Origin: JBGPBY01 sp041481485
GTDB lineage: Bacteria; Acidobacteriota; Terriglobia; 20CM-2-55-15
Assembly: GCA_041481485.1 (NCBI GenBank)
Contig: JBGPBY010000154.1
Coordinates: 1-13,737, forward strand
Length of the DNA: 13,737 bases
Direction: 5' to 3'
Shown here: positions 1 to 10,664 of the stretch, one piece after another
How the letters are laid out: each line of letters starts with the position of its first letter
Position numbering within the stretch: position 1 is the first letter of the stretch
The notes under the pieces: model-generated
What the model was told of the DNA's origin: nothing
Database searches by the model: none
The model's input: only the letters and a program-made list of their open reading frames with translations
Translations under genes and position numbers: made by a program

Positions 1-59
1 AATTATAAGACAAAACACATAACAAAAAATGACAGCATTTAACACGATTCCTAGAACGA
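1..59. other. AT-rich window edge downstream of the subtilase gene
   Basis: These bases are strongly A/T-rich, about 70% A+T, while the adjoining coding DNA is near 50%. I see no stem-loop followed by a T run that would act as a terminator for the minus-strand operon. The minus-strand frames do not continue the adjoining protein in any recognisable way. It may be ordinary intergenic DNA or the edge of a foreign or rearranged segment that begins left of the window. Confidence 0.5.
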
Positions 60-3000
60 TCAAAGTACTCCGAAGCTGGACTTGAAGAAGGTGCTTGCCG
101 GTGTGCTGAATGCAAATGTCACAGAACTGATCTCGCGGGTATCCGATATCAATGTGATGACAAATGCAAATCCGGATTGCGTATCTTTCGCGACGCTTTG
201 AATCGTCGGTACAGCCGGGCTGATCACAATATTCACGGGTGTAATGGCAGAAGGTTGAACCGTCCCCGGAGATTGCAATGTCGCACTCAGAGTCAGAGTA
301 CCGGCAACAGTTCCATCCTGGAACGCCATGGACGACGTGCCACCCGCAATCAAGAGCTGAGTGGAGTTTGCCGCCAGCGTAATCGCAAGCTGCCTGCCTC
401 CGGCGGCGAATTGGATGGCCGGGTCGTTCGCGGGCACCGTCGTATTGGACACAAACCCGAGCGTGATCGTGCCCGACAAGTTATGAGGAAAAGAAGTTGT
501 CGTCGTCAAGGTCGCGGTTTGCTGGACTCCGATTCCTCCGGATGGATTCACCGCCAGAGTGAGGCGCGGCAGTATCTTGACCGGAGTCGAATCCGAAACG
601 GAATTATTGGCAGTACCGTTGTCTCCGGTTGTCGCAACCGTGAAATTTGCGAGATTCGTCGTGGTGTTGTTTGTTATCGGAGTAACAGTCAATGTCAGAT
701 TTCTCTGACCACCGGGCTCGATGCTCGATGCATGCGTACAAACGGCCCGGGATGAAGTTGTCGATGTGCATGTAAATCCGGTACCGGATCCGCTCGCAAA
801 CGCTCCAACTCCTGCAGTGAAATCGTAGGTCAACGTCGTAGGGGCAGTTGTCGCAACGGATCCGGCGTTTGTGATTACGATGGAATATGTTTCGTTGAAT
901 CCCACACCGAATCCTGCCGGATCGCGGCTCACACTGATTGTCATGTCGGAAAACGGAGCGATAACGGTCAGAGTCTTCGGAGCGCTGGTATTGGCAATTG
1001 TCGTCAGGGTGAAATCTCGCGGTCCCATTGCGGCCGTTGCCGAAATGGCCAAGGTTACTTTGGCTGAAGTTGCACTATTGATTACCAGGTTGGTGGCAAG
1101 TATTCCAGGCCCGGCATCAACCGCCATTGGAGACTGAAACCCTGAACCGAAAAGATTGACATCCAGTGTGGAACCTTGCCCAACGGTGTTAGGGGTAATC
1201 GAGACCAATACCACTGGAACAGGAAGCACCGTAAATGTCACCGGTGCACTTACTCCCGCCGCGGAAGAAATCGTGAAATCGCGCGGCCCCAGGGTGGCAG
1301 ATGCACTAATTTGAAATGTAGTTGTGACTTGAGTCGGAGTTACCGTCGGCGTGCCGAAAGTAACTCCACCACCGACATTAAAGACCAGAGGACTGACGAA
1401 ATTATTTCCGGTGACGGTAACGCTAAAGAAGGCGCCGACAATCCCGGAGTTGGGAGTGATGCTGGTAATAACCGGGGGCTGATTGATTACGGTGAACGTC
1501 AGAGTGTTGCTCGTGCCCAAAGCGGTCGTAAAACTGATCGAGTGTGGCCCAAGAGCGGCGTTCGCTGAAATCGTCAACTGCAGATTCGCAAACGTATCGA
1601 CGTTGTTCGAAATCGTCACAGCGATGTCGCCGTCCGTATTGATGGTCATGCCGGAGGTGAACCCAAAGCCGTCCAGTCGTGCGGGGGCTGTAGTCCCTGG
1701 AATTCCAAGTACGGGTGTTATCGCAGTAAGTTCCGGGAACGCGGGAGTAATGCTGAATGGAAGTGAATTGCTGTGGCCTTCCGAAGTGAATACGTCAATA
1801 TTACGAACTCCGGTTACCGTTGTCTTAGCCGCAGAAAAGATCGCCGTAATCGTTTGCGGATCGGCGACCGTCAGGTTCGACACCGTAAAGTTTGCATTGG
1901 AAATCGTGGCGGGCGGGAGGAATCGATCCCCTTTTAGCGTTACATTGACAGACGTTCCAGCTCTTACCGAGTTCGGCGTAATGCTGTCCAAAGAGGGCAA
2001 ATTCAAGGAAAGGGTATAGCTTCCTATATCGTTTTCATCGGCCGAGGTTGCCTCGATCTGATATATACCTGGCGGCAATATCACGGGGCCAATCCTGGCA
2101 TTCAGTCCTCCACCGCTATCGTCATCGAAGTTCAGTACCGTGCCGTCATTTGCTCTCAAATAGAGAAACGGATCAATTTCGGTGGAGCGCATGTTGATCG
2201 ACACTGAAGTCGTCGTGGTCAATGCCAGCTGTCCGAAATTCGCAAATGAACCCGGATTTTCAGGAGATCGGACAGAACTGCTATTCAACGTGCCATTTAC
2301 TTTTTGTCCGGGAAAGAATTTCTCAATCAAGAGGATCGGAATGTTGATCACTTGAATAATTGAACCACTCGTTCCGGTCACTTTGATTGAATTCTGACCA
2401 AAAGAGGAATTGAACGACCCCGCGGTGAGGGTCAACGTCGAAGAGTTTGCTCCCGCGACATTATCATTCGAAAAACTGGCTGCCACACCGGTCGGAAGAT
2501 TGCCTGCCGTGAAGTGGACTCCTGCGGTGAATCCACCGATTGGAGTGATCTGGATGTTGATGGTCTGAGTGCTTGAAGGTCCGACAATGTGCAGATTGCT
2601 GTCCGCGCTTAAATTGAATGACGGCGAGGTTATTCCCGTGCACGCGCCAATTGCCGCTCCAACATTCAGCCGGCCTCCGGTGATTGTTCTTCCCGAAAGA
2701 GAATTGACGGGATTTACCGTGCCGAGCAAAGTTGCTTTCAGCGTTGCAGTTGGAATGGGACACGCCGCAAGGACTAGGGCGGCAGCCCCTGCAACCATCG
2801 GGACCGCTGCGGAGGTTCCGTCAACGAGACCGTACTGTCCGGACCGCAACGTGGTTTCAATGGCGACACCCGGTGCACCGAGATGCACGGTGGCAGCGCC
2901 AAAGTTGGAGAACGACGCCAGGCCGTCTCTGTTGTCGGTTGCCGCGACGGAGATGACATTGGGTGCGGTGTAGTTCGCAGGGTAAGAAGGAACAGCGTCA

Positions 3001-3953
3001 TTATTGGCGGTCTCATTTCCGGCGGCTGCGGCAATGAGCATATCGTTGGAGTTCGCCGCGTTAATCTCATCCAACAGGGCCTGGCTGAAGCCATTGGAGC
3101 CCCAGCTGGCATTCAGCACTCGAATATTCAACCCAATGGTCAATTTCAGTTGGATGGCAAACTCGATGGCCTCGACGGCGTTCGATGTCGATCCGCTACC
3201 GGTGGAATCCAGAAACTTCAACGGCAGGATGGTCGTGATTCTGCTTATTCCAGCGATACCAATGGCGTTATTGCCGGCCGCACCTATGATTCCGGAAACA
3301 GCAGTTCCGTGGCCTTCATCGTCAAGCGGGTCACAGCTCTCGTTGATCGTGTTGAATCCATGCGTGCCGGCAGCGCAAGTGATCGATTGACCCTTGACGT
3401 TTACGCTGAAACTAAATGGCGCGGTCCACAAATTTGCAATGAGATCCGGGTGGTTGTAATCGACACCGCTGTCGATCACGCCCACAACCACGTCGCGTGT
3501 CCCCAGGGTAATGTCCCATGCCGGAACCGCGTGAATATCCACGTTCGCGATTCCGAGCTGCCCTCCAACCGACTGACCGGTGTTGCGTAAATACCACTGC
3601 TGCGCAAAGGACGGATCGCTCGGGATATCCGATTTGTGCCAGATATAGTTCGGCTCGGCGTATTCGACATCCGAACGTGAGGCATAGGCTCTTAGCAAAT
3701 CGGCAGAGCTGCGGCCATCGGAGTGCAGCAAAATCGCTCCGGTTTTGCCCAATTCCCGTGCGGAACTGATGGTGGAATCGAAAGCGCCGGCAGATCTCGC
3801 GGACAACGCGGATGACGGCTTGAAGCGGACAATGACCTCTCCGGCAACAGCTTCGCGACCATTGACCTTCTCTTTCTTCAGCGTCTGAGACAGCAGGGAT
3901 GCGCTGCAAGCCATCACCATTACAACGCCAGTGATTGCGCGAAGAACTCTCAC
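60..3953 (-). CDS. Secreted subtilisin-like serine protease (S8) with PPC and IPT/TIG-like repeats
   Basis: An exported endopeptidase of 1297 residues. Residues 1-22 form a signal peptide, followed by a fervidolysin/I9-like propeptide (about 35-105, with VEYAEPNY). The S8 catalytic domain spans about 140-435: Asp161 in VGVIDSGVDYNHPDL, His215 in DDEGHGTAVSG, oxyanion Asn313 in AAAAGNE, and Ser381 in DGTSAAVPMVAG. All four catalytic positions are present, although the Ser motif reads GTSAAVP rather than the usual GTSMAxP. Then come an Ig-like stretch (about 445-540), a bacterial pre-peptidase C-terminal domain (about 545-655), about four IPT/TIG-like repeats with ITPNS/ITPV starts (about 658-1000), a DUF11-like domain (about 1005-1130), and a final Ig-like region. 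The start is GTG, overlapping the TGA of the upstream gene in GTGA, which suggests translational coupling. The protein stops inside the last Ig-like domain, so it may be truncated. The fold call is secure; substrate and location are inferred. Confidence 0.93.
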   Translation of the reverse strand: MRVLRAITGVVMVMACSASLLSQTLKKEKVNGREAVAGEVIVRFKPSSALSARSAGAFDSTISSARELGKTGAILLHSDGRSSADLLRAYASRSDVEYAEPNYIWHKSDIPSDPSFAQQWYLRNTGQSVGGQLGIANVDIHAVPAWDITLGTRDVVVGVIDSGVDYNHPDLIANLWTAPFSFSVNVKGQSITCAAGTHGFNTINESCDPLDDEGHGTAVSGIIGAAGNNAIGIAGISRITTILPLKFLDSTGSGSTSNAVEAIEFAIQLKLTIGLNIRVLNASWGSNGFSQALLDEINAANSNDMLIAAAAGNETANNDAVPSYPANYTAPNVISVAATDNRDGLASFSNFGAATVHLGAPGVAIETTLRSGQYGLVDGTSAAVPMVAGAAALVLAACPIPTATLKATLLGTVNPVNSLSGRTITGGRLNVGAAIGACTGITSPSFNLSADSNLHIVGPSSTQTINIQITPIGGFTAGVHFTAGNLPTGVAASFSNDNVAGANSSTLTLTAGSFNSSFGQNSIKVTGTSGSIIQVINIPILLIEKFFPGQKVNGTLNSSSVRSPENPGSFANFGQLALTTTTSVSINMRSTEIDPFLYLRANDGTVLNFDDDSGGGLNARIGPVILPPGIYQIEATSADENDIGSYTLSLNLPSLDSITPNSVRAGTSVNVTLKGDRFLPPATISNANFTVSNLTVADPQTITAIFSAAKTTVTGVRNIDVFTSEGHSNSLPFSITPAFPELTAITPVLGIPGTTAPARLDGFGFTSGMTINTDGDIAVTISNNVDTFANLQLTISANAALGPHSISFTTALGTSNTLTFTVINQPPVITSITPNSGIVGAFFSVTVTGNNFVSPLVFNVGGGVTFGTPTVTPTQVTTTFQISASATLGPRDFTISSAAGVSAPVTFTVLPVPVVLVSITPNTVGQGSTLDVNLFGSGFQSPMAVDAGPGILATNLVINSATSAKVTLAISATAAMGPRDFTLTTIANTSAPKTLTVIAPFSDMTISVSRDPAGFGVGFNETYSIVITNAGSVATTAPTTLTYDFTAGVGAFASGSGTGFTCTSTTSSRAVCTHASSIEPGGQRNLTLTVTPITNNTTTNLANFTVATTGDNGTANNSVSDSTPVKILPRLTLAVNPSGGIGVQQTATLTTTTSFPHNLSGTITLGFVSNTTVPANDPAIQFAAGGRQLAITLAANSTQLLIAGGTSSMAFQDGTVAGTLTLSATLQSPGTVQPSAITPVNIVISPAVPTIQSVAKDTQSGFAFVITLISDTREISSVTFAFSTPASTFFKSSFGVL

Positions 3954-4936
3954 AAAGCGGATGGAGTACTCGGTACCGGAGGCACAAACAGGATCCGGCT
4001 TTCTACGCCGTTGTCCTCGAAGATGTAAATGGTTTGATTTAGCGCATCAGTCAGCCGGAAAGCATGCGATCCCTGACGAAACAATCCGGAAATGGTGCAG
4101 CTGCAGGCTTCGCTTCGAAGCAAACTTCCCAAATTATCGAAGATCAATATCGAATTCGATCCGGCGTTTGCCACATAGAATCCAGATTTACCGGAAGCCG
4201 CAATTGCGATGGGATTCGAGACGCCATCTTCGGGTCCGGCAATAAACTGTGTGATGGATGCCCGGTTCACATCGCGAGCGGCGAAAACTTCGTTGGAGTC
4301 TCGATCCGCAAAGATCGCATCGGACTGTCCGAGAAACATCATCCCGCCCAGCTGGGCGGTTGACGCGAGAAAGCGAAATCCCTCCGTCCCGTTCCACCGA
4401 TAAATATTCTCGCGGCCGTTATCCATGAAACTCACCAGCAGAACGGACGAATCGTCATTGACGATGGCACGATGCGGCTGCGCCGCCGGCAACGCGCTGG
4501 TGGAGATTTCCAGCGTGACCTCGGGCTTGTCCGGCAGTCCTGTGACCACCTGAATCAGGTTCCCTCCTGGAACGGAAATTGCCGCCGCTCTTCCATTCGG
4601 ACTCAGCGAAATGTCCGATGAATTGGAAGCACCTGGAACGATTCTCGTTAATGGAGGATCCACACTCAGATTTGCAGTTACCAGGTTTGAACCTTCCTGC
4701 GTTGCCGCCAGAATGTACCGTTCGTCGGGCAAAGAAATCGCGCTGGTGATCGCATAACCGAGATTGAGCGTGCCACCAATTGTCGCGCTGCCCGCAATGC
4801 CCGTCAGCGGCCGAACGCTACCGGCATTTGTATCGAAGACGTATCCCAGCGATGGACCGTTGATAGTCCCGATCGACTGTCCAAAAGCCAGCATGGGAAT
4901 CATGACGATGATCGCCGCAAACGTGCGAACCTTCAT
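3950..4936 (-). CDS. Exported beta-propeller-like protein (YncE/lactonase-like fold)
   Basis: A protein of 328 residues with a signal peptide (residues 1 to about 19, ending AFGQS). The mature part consists of repeated short beta-strand units such as DERYILAATQEGSN, LSPNGRAAAISVPGG, NDDSSVLLVSFMDNG and KSGFYVANAGSNSILIFDN. These resemble the blades of YncE/NHL-like propellers in periplasmic proteins. No catalytic residues can be named. A CSC pair lies near residue 280. The ATG overlaps the stop of the upstream gene (ATGA), and its own TGA overlaps the subtilase GTG (GTGA), so it is the middle gene of a coupled operon. An AGGTG sequence inside the upstream gene may serve as its ribosome binding site. 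Its partners suggest that all three proteins act together outside the cytoplasm, perhaps as a binding or scaffold component. The fold call is by pattern only; the function is unknown. Confidence 0.75.
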   Translation of the reverse strand: MKVRTFAAIIVMIPMLAFGQSIGTINGPSLGYVFDTNAGSVRPLTGIAGSATIGGTLNLGYAITSAISLPDERYILAATQEGSNLVTANLSVDPPLTRIVPGASNSSDISLSPNGRAAAISVPGGNLIQVVTGLPDKPEVTLEISTSALPAAQPHRAIVNDDSSVLLVSFMDNGRENIYRWNGTEGFRFLASTAQLGGMMFLGQSDAIFADRDSNEVFAARDVNRASITQFIAGPEDGVSNPIAIAASGKSGFYVANAGSNSILIFDNLGSLLRSEACSCTISGLFRQGSHAFRLTDALNQTIYIFEDNGVESRILFVPPVPSTPSAL

Positions 4937-5490
4937 TGCGGAGCACCTACGGTTGGAGTTCCGACGGTGACGGTAGTGGTGGGTACAGATCCCGAATTGG
5001 ATCCACCTTTCCGGGAAAGGGCAAGCGCAGCTCCCGCAGCTCCAGCGGCGCCTACAATCACCCAGATCATGGCATGGCTCTTGTGCGGTTTGGCCTGTGC
5101 CTTGAGTTGGGATCCATTGGTTTGATGAACCACCGCCATCGCGGTTTGCCCCTGGTAGGATGCTTCGACCTGCACGTCATATTTGCCGCCTTTCGCGTTG
5201 GCTGTAACAAACCCCGATGTGGCATAGCCCTGCGTATCGGCCGTGACTGTCACTTGAGATCGGTTTTCCGGAAAGTTCACACCGGAATTCGATGGCAATT
5301 GAAATCGGACCAACGCCCCTGGTGCCGAGACGCGAACCAGAATCGAAGGTGTATGCGATTCATCCACAACGGCGCCATCTCCCTGAAGCACGGTAATGGA
5401 GAGAGGCGCATTTGCGGACTGCGCACTGGCTTCGAGTGGAATGATCAATAGCAAGACCATCAGTCTTGCCCAGAGGGGGCGAAACGACAT
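4933..5490 (-). CDS. Ig-like (Big-1-type) exported protein with a C-terminal membrane segment
   Basis: A protein of 185 residues from the chosen ATG. Residues 1-24 form a clear signal peptide (RPLWARLMVLLLIIPLEASAQ). Residues about 28-125 look like one bacterial Ig-like domain: a strand-rich region with VVDESHTPSILVRVSAPGA, a Val/Thr strand pattern, and GYATSGFVTANAKGG. A Gly/Ala-rich transmembrane helix follows at 140-158, then RKGG and a Thr/Val/Pro-rich tail. The frame is open upstream to 5655, but the extra part would be Cys-rich, would bury the signal peptide, and would overlap the divergent gene, so I place the start at 5490. No Shine-Dalgarno sequence precedes it; instead a -10-like TATAAA sits 6 bases before the ATG, which fits a leaderless message. 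It is the first gene of the three-gene operon and may anchor or present the exported partners at the membrane. No specific function can be assigned. Confidence 0.72.
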   Translation of the reverse strand: MSFRPLWARLMVLLLIIPLEASAQSANAPLSITVLQGDGAVVDESHTPSILVRVSAPGALVRFQLPSNSGVNFPENRSQVTVTADTQGYATSGFVTANAKGGKYDVQVEASYQGQTAMAVVHQTNGSQLKAQAKPHKSHAMIWVIVGAAGAAGAALALSRKGGSNSGSVPTTTVTVGTPTVGAPQ

Positions 5491-5496
5491 CCGGAC

Positions 5497-5525
5497 TTTA
5501 TAAACGAGTGCCAGTTGCGAGTAAA
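5497..5525 (-). promoter_or_regulatory. Candidate sigma70-type promoter for the subtilase operon, leaderless
   Basis: On the minus strand, TTTACT (5525-5520) and TATAAA (5502-5497) are separated by 17 bases. They match the -35 consensus at 4 of 6 positions and the -10 consensus at 5 of 6. Only 6 bases (GTCCGG) lie between the -10 box and the ATG at 5490, so the transcript would begin at or next to the start codon. This is a prediction from sequence; no transcript data are available. Confidence 0.5.
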
Positions 5526-5571
5526 TGCAATTCAGGAGAAGGAGATCACAAACCTTACAGGCACCCTCGCA

Positions 5572-5577
5572 TATACT
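5572..5577 (+). promoter_or_regulatory. Possible -10 box for the nucleotidyltransferase-uvrA operon
   Basis: TATACT lies 25 bases before the ATG at 5603 and matches the -10 consensus at 5 of 6 positions. No convincing -35 box sits 16-18 bases upstream; CTTACA is too close. An AAGGTGA ribosome binding site at 5590-5596 follows it and supports the start at 5603. The spacing would give a short leader. This is weak evidence on its own, but it is the only candidate in the divergent intergenic region. Confidence 0.3.
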
Positions 5578-5602
5578 TCTTATTCCATTAAGGTGACAAT
5601 GC

Positions 5603-6556
5603 ATGAAAATCGAACCCGATGACAAAAAGTTGGCCCGGTTTCGAACTGCCCTCAATCAATTGATCGAACGAGTGCGCGAGGATCGGTATGTCCTGGCCGT
5701 GATCCTCGTTGGCAGTTTGTCCGATGCGACAATCTGGTGGCGTGAAACGATCGGTGTGTGGATTGTCGAGGCGGACGGGGTGACTCGACGCTTGCGCAGT
5801 GACGGCAATGACGAACGGATCTTTCGAATTCTCGTTGAAGACGGAATCAACATTCACGCCGAGGTGATTCCGCGCAGCCGATTCAAACAAATGGTCGAGG
5901 GAAGTTCGCGGACGGCATTTTCGTTGAACTTCTTCGCCGAACGAAAAGTCGTTTACAGCAACGACCCGTCGATCGAGAAATGGTTCAAACAGGCCAACAC
6001 CGTTGCGATTAAAGATCAGGAACGGGAGCTATTGGCCTTTTCCACCTGGACCATTCACGCTTTGCAGCACGCGAGAAAACGGCTGGAGATCAGGCAGGAT
6101 CTGGATCTCGCAAGTCAGGAATTGCTCTCGGCAGCGCATAGTCTGGCCTATACCGAAATCATCCGGAACGGCAAGGTATGGGAAGGGGACGTCATCTATA
6201 AGGCGATGGAGTTGGATCCCGGCCTGTTTCAGACCGTGTACCTTGATGTGATGGCCGGCCGGAAAAAGAAGAAAGTGTTGCTTGCGGCGATAGAGCGAAT
6301 CGACGGGTACCTCGACCAGCATTTTAAGGCTCATCTGAAGCCGCTGCTGGCATTGCTGAAAAAGGCGAATCGCGTGCTGCCATTGTCCGAGATCAGCGAT
6401 CACTTTGCCTATTCGGAAGTCTATCCATGGCACATCGAATCGGCATGCGAATGGCTCGAACGTAAAGGCCGGCTGCAGAAATTTTCGGCGCCGTTCAAGC
6501 TGACCAAACGCAGCCTTGAAGAGGTCGAAGAACCTGCCTACTTTCTGGAAACGTGA
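5603..6556 (+). CDS. Nucleotidyltransferase-fold protein with C-terminal winged helix (YgxA-like architecture)
   Basis: A cytoplasmic protein of 317 residues. The N-terminal part (about 10-125) resembles a Pol-beta-type nucleotidyltransferase: the helix-turn VILVGSLSDATIW carries the GS of the hG[GS] motif at 37-38, and a later strand reads INIHAEVIPRSRF. Where the family has Dh[D/E]h, this protein reads IGVWIVE (50-56), so the first catalytic Asp is missing and transfer activity is doubtful. Residues 130-250 are helical, with several Lys and Arg. Residues about 258-300 (LSEISDHFAYSEVYPWHIES, then WLERKGRLQKF) look like a winged helix-turn-helix. The layout resembles Bacillus YgxA-like proteins. 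AAGGTGA precedes the ATG at good spacing. The TGA lies 6 bases before the uvrA start, so the two are almost certainly cotranscribed. Possible roles are a regulator or accessory factor of this UvrA; that is inference. Confidence 0.72.
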   Translation: MKIEPDDKKLARFRTALNQLIERVREDRYVLAVILVGSLSDATIWWRETIGVWIVEADGVTRRLRSDGNDERIFRILVEDGINIHAEVIPRSRFKQMVEGSSRTAFSLNFFAERKVVYSNDPSIEKWFKQANTVAIKDQERELLAFSTWTIHALQHARKRLEIRQDLDLASQELLSAAHSLAYTEIIRNGKVWEGDVIYKAMELDPGLFQTVYLDVMAGRKKKKVLLAAIERIDGYLDQHFKAHLKPLLALLKKANRVLPLSEISDHFAYSEVYPWHIESACEWLERKGRLQKFSAPFKLTKRSLEEVEEPAYFLET

Positions 6557-6562
6557 TCCACG

Positions 6563-9475
<2,913 letters not shown>

Positions 9476-9491
9476 TGTGGAAGGGGCAATA

Positions 9492-10028
9492 ATGGAAGCG
9501 GCTTCGCATAAGAGCGTCCTGCGCATCTTGATTAGCTTATTCCTCCTGTCGGCGATCGTCAGTTACGCGAAAAACCCGGATAGCCGCGATTGTCCTGCCA
9601 ATGACCTGGTCAGCGACAAGGCCGAACTCCAAAGCAATTCCGTTGTCCCGTCATCGATTATCGTGGGAGCGCAACCGGCCCTTGCGACGCTGGTGGTTCT
9701 AAACGGAAATAGCGACTCGGGAAGGCAGACCATCGTAAAGATGGGCTTCGGTACTGGATTCGCAGTCAACGTCTCTCCGGAAAAGACGTCCTGGCTTTCG
9801 GCTTTCCATGTGACTGGCGGTATTGTCGATGGCGCGAAACTTCTGCTCTTCCTGCCGCACGAGCCATTTGCCTCGAAAAACAGCGACGGTGTAACGGCAG
9901 AAATCATGGTCGACGCAATCGTTCGTCATACAACTCAGGTCGATTCACTCTGGTATTCCTACGAACGTGAAAACAGTCCGCTCGGTACCTCATCGATCCG
10001 GAAAAAGACAAATCGATGTGCGCAATAA
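9492..10028 (+). CDS. Exported trypsin-like protease-related protein, truncated
   Basis: A protein of 178 residues. The start is the ATG at 9492, because GAAGGGG lies 6 bases before it; an in-frame GTG at 9477 has no such site. Residues 1-26 form a signal peptide (VLRILISLFLLSAIVSYA). Residues about 85-110 read GFGTGFAVNVSPEKTSWLSAFHVTGG, which resembles the GTGF...LTAAHV block around the catalytic His of trypsin/DegP-like proteases. The catalytic Asp and the GDSGG serine motif are absent. The chain ends in a basic stretch (IRKKTNRCAQ) soon after the His block, where family members run on for another 100 or more residues. No other frame downstream restores them. It is therefore either a decayed gene or an inactive small exported protein. 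It lies 16 bases after uvrA and may share its transcript by chance of position. Confidence 0.55.
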   Translation: MEAASHKSVLRILISLFLLSAIVSYAKNPDSRDCPANDLVSDKAELQSNSVVPSSIIVGAQPALATLVVLNGNSDSGRQTIVKMGFGTGFAVNVSPEKTSWLSAFHVTGGIVDGAKLLLFLPHEPFASKNSDGVTAEIMVDAIVRHTTQVDSLWYSYERENSPLGTSSIRKKTNRCAQ

Positions 10029-10229
10029 CCTACGACGAGGCGAAGCGCCAATTCGGCTTCTTCACTCGTTGAATTTACGGCTTGTTTAGATTCACCCTTC
10101 TCGAAGTTCTTCCTGGACATGTTTTTCGGTATTTCGTCATTCGAGGGTAGAGACGCAGTTCAGCCGCGACACTCTGCACGATCGGAGTCGATTGAGGGTA
10201 CCGAATTCATGCGCAAAAGGAGACTTCAC

Positions 10230-10640
10230 ATGCCCAGGAGAACCACTCGTAAAAATGACGTACGCGACAATAACAATTTGGCGCTGCGGGAATCCGAAAG
10301 CGTCGAATTTCCGGTTGCTAAGAATCATCCTTATGCTCGATTTCAGAGCATGCGCCGTGTCCAATCCGTAGAAGACATTTCGCAATTCCTTCAACTGTGG
10401 AACGAAATTGCAGACATCAAGAGAGAGCCGCGACCACAACCCAAAAAAGTACTGGCCGAATTGATTCAGGAGAAGGTTTCGGTGATGAGAATTGCACCTG
10501 CCAACCTTCATCTGCCGAAGGGCAGCGTTTTGGTCCTGAATAACCCGCTCAATGAAGTGGAGGTCGCCAACGCCAGCATCCTTGGAGATCTGATTTCACG
10601 CGGCGAACTCTGTCTGAAATGCAACATTCTGTCTGTCTAA
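10230..10640 (+). CDS. Small hypothetical protein with beta-helix-like C-terminus, partner of the Gly-rich protein
   Basis: A protein of 136 residues that I cannot assign to a named family. The start at 10230 is chosen because AAAGGAG (10216-10222) lies 7 bases before it; the frame is open further upstream, but without such a site. The N-terminus is basic and polar (MPRRTTRKNDVRDNNN) with no signal peptide or membrane segment. The middle (about 45-85) is helical and charged. Residues about 88-136 (APANLHLPKGSVLVLNNPLN, then ASILGDLISRGELCLKCNIL) alternate hydrophobic and polar residues in the manner of one or two turns of a right-handed beta-helix or bactofilin-like fold. The stop lies 24 bases before the Gly-rich gene, so the two form a pair. 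The 201 bases upstream (10029-10229) hold no gene or clear promoter. Function unknown; a structural or assembly partner is an inference. Confidence 0.65.
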   Translation: MPRRTTRKNDVRDNNNLALRESESVEFPVAKNHPYARFQSMRRVQSVEDISQFLQLWNEIADIKREPRPQPKKVLAELIQEKVSVMRIAPANLHLPKGSVLVLNNPLNEVEVANASILGDLISRGELCLKCNILSV

Positions 10641-10664
10641 TCGATCAGGATTTCTGGAGGCACC

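Noticed and set aside
5491..5655. An N-terminal extension of the Ig-like protein to 5655
   Set aside because: It would bury an obvious signal peptide behind a Cys-rich stretch and overlap the start of the divergent gene.
10119..10229. An earlier ATG at 10119 for the small protein
   Set aside because: It has no ribosome binding site, and the extra residues look non-coding. The ATG at 10230 has AAAGGAG at ideal spacing.
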